A DNA stretch of 64,000 bases from assembly GCA_951813295.1 (NCBI GenBank), contig CATOTI010000002.1:1178001-1242000 (forward strand), read 5' to 3'. Made by a program: the position numbers and the translations under genes. Below the pieces are notes generated by a model. That model was given only the letters and a program-made list of their open reading frames with translations. It was not told where the DNA came from and did not search any database. Origin of the DNA: an uncultured Pseudomonadales bacterium (GTDB lineage Bacteria > Pseudomonadota > Gammaproteobacteria > Pseudomonadales > Azotimanducaceae). Below, piece by piece: positions 62,284 to 64,000 of this stretch (position 1 is the first letter of the stretch; every line of letters starts with the position of its first letter).

Positions 62284-63591
62284 ATGAGCCAATCACCGCA
62301 TCGATTCACACGCCGCACCTTTCTTGGTAGTGCAGGCGCTCTTGTGGCGCTACCCCATCTACCGAGCTACGCCCGCACGCCAGCACCGAGCAATCCCCGG
62401 ACAGTCGTTTTCTACGTGCCGAACGGGATTCAGATGAACGGTTGGACACCGGCCAGCAAAGGTCATGACTGGGCCCTGACGCCCATCCTCGAACCGCTTC
62501 AGGATCGGGGGGTCGGGATCGACCTGAAGGACGACGTTCTCCTCGTCAGCGGCCTGCGAAACGATCCGGCCAAGCCGGACGGTCCGGGTGACCATGCCGC
62601 CGGCACGGGCTCGTTCCTGACGTGTACGCACGTCCACAAGTCCGAGTCGATCATCAAGAACGCGATCTCGATGGACCAGGTCGCCGCCAATACGATCGGG
62701 CACGAGACACGGTTCGCTTCGCTGCAACTCGGAATCGAAGGCGGCAGCAACAACGGCGGCTGTGATTCGGGGTACAGCTGCGCCTACTCGCGCAACATCT
62801 CCTGGGCCGGCACATCGACGCCACTCAACAAGGTCACGGACCCGCGGGCCGTCTTCGATCTGATGTTCGCGGGCTACGACCCGAGCGCAACCGCGACCGA
62901 ACGAGCGCGTCGGCGCGCTCGCAAACAGAGCGTGCTGGACACCGTTCGGCGCGACGCTTCAAATCTCGCCAATCGCCTGGACGACGCTGATCGCCGCAAG
63001 CTCGACGAATACCTCACGGGGCTGCGCGGGATGGAAGTCGCGATCGAAACTCAGTGCACGATCGTGGACCGACCCGACAACACGATCGACTATCAGACAC
63101 ACGTGAAGTCTATGCTCGACCTCATCGTGCTCGGCCTCAAATGTGATCTCACCCGCGTCGTCACGTTCATGCTGAACAACGCCGGCTCGAACCGGAACTA
63201 CGCGTTTCTCGGCGTCGAAGGCGCGCACCACGAGATCTCCCACCATCAGGACGACGCGAAGAAGCTCGCGGATCTGCGCACGATCGCGACGTGGGAGATG
63301 AGCCAGTTCGCCTACCTCTTGAACGAGATGAAGCAAGTCGAGGAAGGAGACCGCAACCTGCTCGACCATTCGATGGTGTTTTTCTCGAGCGAAATCGAAG
63401 ACGGCAACTCTCATCGCCACGAGAACCTACCCGTGCTCGTCGCCGGACGTGGCGCCGGCGCCGTCACACCCGGACGTCACATTCGCCACCAGGACGTGCC
63501 GATCGCGAACCTCTTCACCAGCATGTTGAACGCCATGAACGTACCGATCGCACGATTCGCCGACGCAACCGGGGCTTTACCGCTCGCTTGA
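62284..63591 (+). CDS. DUF1552 family protein, Tat-exported
   Basis: The ATG at 62284 gives 435 residues; the in-frame start at 62209 lies inside the previous gene. Tat signal RRTFLGSAGALVALPHL. The DUF1552 body includes VFYVPNGIQMNGWTP, GDHAAGTGSFLTC and VGHETRFASLQLGIEGG-like segments, a pattern recalling the alkaline phosphatase/sulfatase-like fold. It starts 31 bp after the DUF1592 gene and its stop overlaps the TTG of the next gene, so the three are one unit. Confidence 0.88.
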   Translation: MSQSPHRFTRRTFLGSAGALVALPHLPSYARTPAPSNPRTVVFYVPNGIQMNGWTPASKGHDWALTPILEPLQDRGVGIDLKDDVLLVSGLRNDPAKPDGPGDHAAGTGSFLTCTHVHKSESIIKNAISMDQVAANTIGHETRFASLQLGIEGGSNNGGCDSGYSCAYSRNISWAGTSTPLNKVTDPRAVFDLMFAGYDPSATATERARRRARKQSVLDTVRRDASNLANRLDDADRRKLDEYLTGLRGMEVAIETQCTIVDRPDNTIDYQTHVKSMLDLIVLGLKCDLTRVVTFMLNNAGSNRNYAFLGVEGAHHEISHHQDDAKKLADLRTIATWEMSQFAYLLNEMKQVEEGDRNLLDHSMVFFSSEIEDGNSHRHENLPVLVAGRGAGAVTPGRHIRHQDVPIANLFTSMLNAMNVPIARFADATGALPLA

Positions 63592-64000
63592 GCGCATCGA
63601 ATCCTGACAACCCGTTCGGGAACCCGTTCGGGAACCCGTTCGGGGACCCGTTCGGCGAAGCGCTGGCCGATTTTCACTTTGATCGGGCAGGCGAGACGCT
63701 CATCGTCGAGGTGGATAGCGGCGCGGCGAGTCCTGCGATGCAGCCGTCGTGGTTCTTCCAGACCGAAACCGACTGGCATCCCTGGGAGTACCACGCGCTC
63801 GAAGACGCACAAGGTCCAGTGCTCGACCTCGGTTGTGGCGCGGGTCGAGCCAGCCTCTTTCTCGAACGCCGCGGCGTTGAGGTCACGGCGATCGATCACT
63901 CGCCGGGTGCGGTCACGGTCTGTCGCGACCGGGGCATCCAGGACGTGCGGCTCGCCGATCTACTCGACCCACCGACCGATAAACACTGGCAAACGGTGTT
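63588..64000 (+). CDS. class I methyltransferase, N-terminal part (runs off the window)
   Basis: TTG 63588 overlaps the DUF1552 stop and opens a frame that continues to the window edge. The N-terminus has four 12-bp tandem repeats (63609-63656) encoding NPFG/DPFG. The core then reads VLDLGCGAGRASLFLERRG, motif I of class I methyltransferases, and VTAIDHSPGAVTVCRDRG. The acceptor is unknown. The end of the gene lies beyond 64000. Confidence 0.8.
   Translation, partial: MSASNPDNPFGNPFGNPFGDPFGEALADFHFDRAGETLIVEVDSGAASPAMQPSWFFQTETDWHPWEYHALEDAQGPVLDLGCGAGRASLFLERRGVEVTAIDHSPGAVTVCRDRGIQDVRLADLLDPPTDKHWQTV

Noticed and set aside
63609..63656. Four 12-bp tandem repeats as a possible CRISPR or regulatory array
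   Set aside because: They are in frame (NPFG), without spacers, and lie inside a methyltransferase coding region.

Overview
The window is GC-rich DNA from a Gram-negative bacterium, most likely an uncultured member of the Pseudomonadota and perhaps a marine or host-associated gammaproteobacterium. The evidence is a TonB-dependent receptor, a Sox/flavocytochrome c sulfur-oxidation operon, Tat-exported molybdenum hydroxylase and sulfur proteins, and many catabolic paralogues (SDR, PhyH, VOC, amidohydrolase, sulfatase). The taxonomic guess is inference. No rRNA, tRNA or CRISPR array was seen.

Layout. 1-7.7 kb: intact small enzymes (methyltransferases, VOC, GNAT, MaoC, transglutaminase-like) mixed with decayed genes: a nucleotidyltransferase remnant, an alpha/beta-hydrolase tail, two broken alpha/beta hydrolases and a shredded VOC gene. 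7.9-14.6 kb: three SDRs, a frameshifted nitronate monooxygenase-like gene, an MDR dehydrogenase, and a Rieske oxygenase paired with a sucrase/ferredoxin-like protein. 14.8-18.2 kb: a MoxR-type ATPase with a VWA partner. 18.2-23.9 kb: sulfatase, PhyH, VOC, sialidase, GNAT and serine hydrolase in one direction. 23.9-29.9 kb: CoA-ester catabolism (acyl-CoA dehydrogenase, MaoC hydratase, CitE-like lyase, enoyl-CoA hydratase), then a CinA-like protein, a TraB/GumN protein and an SDR.

29.9-33.35 kb is a mobile-element island. A two-unit, hairpin-rich repeat is interrupted by an IS110/IS1111-type element at the unit junction and by an IS256-type element, with an 8-bp target duplication, inside the second unit. 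The same two-unit repeat recurs uninterrupted and inverted at 52.4-53.0 kb. Its units share terminal hairpins, one with a compensatory base change.

33.4-38.7 kb: two transporters, an amidohydrolase, a VOC protein and a methyltransferase. 38.7-44.8 kb is a tightly overlapping eight-gene operon read leftward: 2Fe-2S subunit, molybdopterin subunit, cytochrome c, flavocytochrome c flavoprotein, SoxX, SoxY, SoxZ, SoxA; no soxB or soxCD is present. 44.9-47.6 kb: a carboxypeptidase/D-aminoacylase fusion. 47.8-52.4 kb: a membrane protein, ECF sigma factor, small membrane protein and a large TonB-dependent receptor. 52.9-57.5 kb: GNAT (its C-terminus encoded by the repeat), a 2-hydroxyacid dehydrogenase and three PhyH oxygenases.

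The most striking single gene is at 57.5-58.7 kb: a peroxiredoxin-like protein with an in-frame TGA exactly at the redox-active cysteine position, followed by a possible SECIS hairpin, so probably a selenoprotein. The window ends in an amidohydrolase, DUF1592-type, DUF1552, methyltransferase run, the last gene cut by the window edge.
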